Of a stretch of DNA of 64,000 bases, positions 62,534-64,000 are shown one piece after another. The DNA comes from Solimonas sp040066175 (GTDB lineage: Bacteria > Pseudomonadota > Gammaproteobacteria > Nevskiales > Nevskiaceae). Each line of letters starts with the position of its first letter. Within the stretch, counting starts at the first letter, position 1. The notes under the pieces were generated by a model. The model was not told where the DNA came from and searched no databases. It saw only the letters and a program-made list of their open reading frames with translations. The DNA lies in NCBI RefSeq assembly GCF_040066175.1, contig NZ_JBEAAM010000017.1, forward strand, positions 24,325 through 88,324. The letters are read 5' to 3'. Made by a program: the position numbers and the translations under genes.

Positions 62534-63727
62534 TCAGGCCGTCAGCAGTTCCTTGCTGATGATCATCTTGCGCACCTCGCTGGTTCCGGCGCCGATCTCC
62601 AGCAGCTTGATCGCACGGTACAGGCGGTTGATCTCGGACTCCCAGATGTAGCCGGTGCCGCCATGCACCTGCACGGCGTCGTTGAGCACCTGGTTCATCG
62701 TCTCGGCGACGTAGAGCACGCCGGCGGCCGTGAGCTTGTGGATTTCGCCGCGGCCGCCGTCCTCCTCGCCAATCACGTTGGCGGCGCGCAGCACCTGGTA
62801 GGTGAACAGGCGCATCGACTCGACGCGCGTGTACATCTCCGCGAGCTTGGCCTGGATCATCTGGAAGTCGGCGATCGGCCGGCCGAACTGCTTGCGCTGC
62901 CGGGCGTAGTCCAGCGCCAGCGCGAACGCGCGTTCGGCGATGCCCAGGCAGATCGGCGAGATCATCGCGCGCTCCAGGTCCAGACCCGACATCACCACCT
63001 TGACCCCGCGGTTCTCCTCGCCGACGAGGTTCTCCGCCGGCACGCGGCATTCGTCGAACACCAGTTCGGCGGTCTGCGAGCCGCGGAAGCCCATCTTGAT
63101 CAGCTTCTGCGCGACCTTGAAGCCGGGGAAGTCCTTCTCGACGATGAACGCCGAGATGCCCTGCGCGCCCTTGTCCTTGTCGGTCTTGGCATAGACCAGC
63201 AGCACGTCGGCGACCGGGCCGTTGGTGATGTAGATCTTGCGGCCGTTGAGCACGTAGTGGCCGCCCTCGCGGCGCGCGGTCGTGCGCATCGAGCCCAGCG
63301 CGTCGGACCCGGCGCCCGGCTCGGTCAGGCCCAGCGCGCCGATCGCCGTGCCCTTGCACAGTCCGGGCACATACTTCTTCTTCTGCGCGTCGTTGGCGTT
63401 GCGCAGGATGTTGTGCAGGCACAGGTTCTCGTGCGCGACCCAGGCCAGGGCGAGCGCATGGTTCCAGCGGCCGAAGGCCTGCAGGATCAGGCCGGAAGTG
63501 AAGACGTCGAGCCCGGCGCCGCCCAGCGATTCCGGCGCGGTGACGCCGAAGTAACCGGTCGCCCCGATCTTCGGGAAGATGTCCGTCGGCCACCACTCCT
63601 CGTCGTCCATGCGCTGCGCGAGCGGATACAGCTCGGCCTGCGCGAAGCGGTCGGCCTGCGCGAGGATGTCCATTTCATCGGCGGACAGGCCGGTGAAGGC
63701 CTGCATCACACTGGGGCGGTCGGTCAT
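62534..63727 (-). CDS. isovaleryl-CoA dehydrogenase-like acyl-CoA dehydrogenase
   Basis: A dehydrogenase of 397 residues. It has LGLTEPGAGSDALGSMRTTA, the NGRKIYITNGP strand, RKQFGRPIADFQMIQAKLAEM and the ending LLEIGAGTSEVRKMIISKEL. The catalytic glutamate sits in SGLDLER (E252), the unusual position used by isovaleryl-CoA dehydrogenase. That supports a branched short-chain acyl-CoA substrate. GAGG lies 5 bases before the ATG at 63727. No leucine-pathway carboxylase (LiuB/LiuD) is in view, so the substrate may be another branched acyl-CoA. It is first in the operon with the SDR and VOC genes. Confidence 0.92.
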   Translation of the reverse strand: MTDRPSVMQAFTGLSADEMDILAQADRFAQAELYPLAQRMDDEEWWPTDIFPKIGATGYFGVTAPESLGGAGLDVFTSGLILQAFGRWNHALALAWVAHENLCLHNILRNANDAQKKKYVPGLCKGTAIGALGLTEPGAGSDALGSMRTTARREGGHYVLNGRKIYITNGPVADVLLVYAKTDKDKGAQGISAFIVEKDFPGFKVAQKLIKMGFRGSQTAELVFDECRVPAENLVGEENRGVKVVMSGLDLERAMISPICLGIAERAFALALDYARQRKQFGRPIADFQMIQAKLAEMYTRVESMRLFTYQVLRAANVIGEEDGGRGEIHKLTAAGVLYVAETMNQVLNDAVQVHGGTGYIWESEINRLYRAIKLLEIGAGTSEVRKMIISKELLTA

Positions 63728-63749
63728 CGGAACCTCTGGTGAGTCTGAC

Positions 63750-63765
63750 TTACCAAAAGCTTACG
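63750..63765 (-). promoter_or_regulatory. direct repeats upstream of the dehydrogenase operon
   Basis: On the minus strand GTAAG occurs twice with an 11-base period (plus-strand CTTAC at 63750-63754 and 63761-63765), 23-38 bases before the ATG at 63727. The spacing of about one helical turn suggests an operator; no regulator is identified. Confidence 0.3.
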
Positions 63766-63834
63766 CGTGCGGCCGCGCCGGCACTTCGTCCGATCTGACG
63801 AGCGGCGGGCGCCGGGCCGGTGTGGCCCGCGGGA

Positions 63835-63882
63835 TTGATCTGGCTCAACGCGCGCCAGGCAAAGTCGGGTAAGGTGATCCGA
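63835..63882 (+). promoter_or_regulatory. FNR/Anr-type class II promoter
   Basis: TTGATCTGGCTCAA (63835-63848) matches the FNR/Anr half sites TTGAT-N4-ATCAA at 9 of 10 positions. A -10-like TAAGGT lies at 63870-63875. If transcription starts about 7 bases later (near 63882), the box centre is close to -41, the class II position for FNR-type activation. It reads toward the right edge of the window. Confidence 0.6.
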
Positions 63883-63907
63883 CAGCGACCGCATCAGGAA
63901 CAAGGGT

Positions 63908-64000
63908 ATGAGGAATATCGTGTTGTTGGACGCCCTGCATGCAGATGTTGCGATGTAGTGTAAAATGGGACTATGCTGTTGTTTACGGCATGGACCGATT
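63908..64000 (+). other. window-edge region with two possible starts
   Basis: Downstream of the FNR-type promoter there is a 16-codon ORF (ATG 63908 to TAG 63956-63958; MRNIVLLDALHADVAM) and a second ATG at 63973 (MLLFTAWTD) still open at the window end. Neither has a strong ribosome-binding site, and the stretch is richer in A and T than its surroundings. The real gene lies outside the window. Confidence 0.3.

Overview
This 64 kb window is high-GC, gene-dense DNA that looks like an ordinary chromosome segment. The likely source is an aerobic, hydrocarbon- or lipid-degrading gammaproteobacterium; a Nevskiales/Solimonadaceae-like organism fits best, but this is inferred. The reasons are the many acyl-CoA dehydrogenases and SDRs, an HAE3-type RND exporter, two proteins with GlyGly-CTERM tails, a CusCBA efflux operon and many outer-membrane-type lipoproteins. 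I see no rRNA, tRNA, CRISPR array, transposase, integrase or phage gene. Many neighbouring genes are coupled by ATGA or GTGA overlaps, and most gaps are under 200 bases.

Left third (1-19 kb): a FadE-type dehydrogenase cut by the window edge; a MoaF-like small protein; a CorA-family transporter; a FecR-domain protein coupled to a TPR/outer-membrane-barrel protein that resembles a Slam-type exporter; a pair of acyl-CoA dehydrogenases that look like the two subunits of one heteromeric enzyme; a MOSC protein with a membrane partner; a lipoprotein hydrolase; PpnN followed by a DUF305 protein; an LVIVD-repeat lipoprotein; a saccharopine-dehydrogenase-like oxidoreductase; and an HD-GYP response regulator.

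Middle (19-39 kb): a seven-gene minus-strand operon, divergent from a LysR regulator, holds two SDRs, a quinone-oxidoreductase-like MDR, an APH-type phosphotransferase, an ACAD11-type dehydrogenase, a second MDR and an MFS transporter. The kinase and the dehydrogenase correspond to the two halves of human ACAD11. After this come an M14 carboxypeptidase with a GlyGly-CTERM tail, a HEAT-like protein, PdxH, an AcuI-type reductase, and a run of secreted hydrolases (M28 peptidase, esterase, alkylsulfatase) with an AraC regulator in the middle.

Right third (39-64 kb): a tiny flagellar-rod-like protein with a SprA-type metalloprotease; cardiolipin synthase; a large beta-propeller GlyGly-CTERM protein; an EEP hydrolase; the Cus copper/silver operon with a CopL-like protein and a short leader ORF, bounded by two copies of a 61 bp promoter-bearing repeat; a penicillin-acylase-family lipoprotein divergent from a fused beta-helix/diheme-cytochrome lipoprotein; a strongly structured intergenic element; a small beta-barrel protein with an RND exporter; and an isovaleryl-CoA-dehydrogenase-like operon. 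The right edge carries a good FNR/Anr-type class II promoter reading out of the window.

Overall the segment combines acyl-CoA catabolism in the cytoplasm with an envelope set of lipoprotein hydrolases, cell-surface sorting substrates and exporters.
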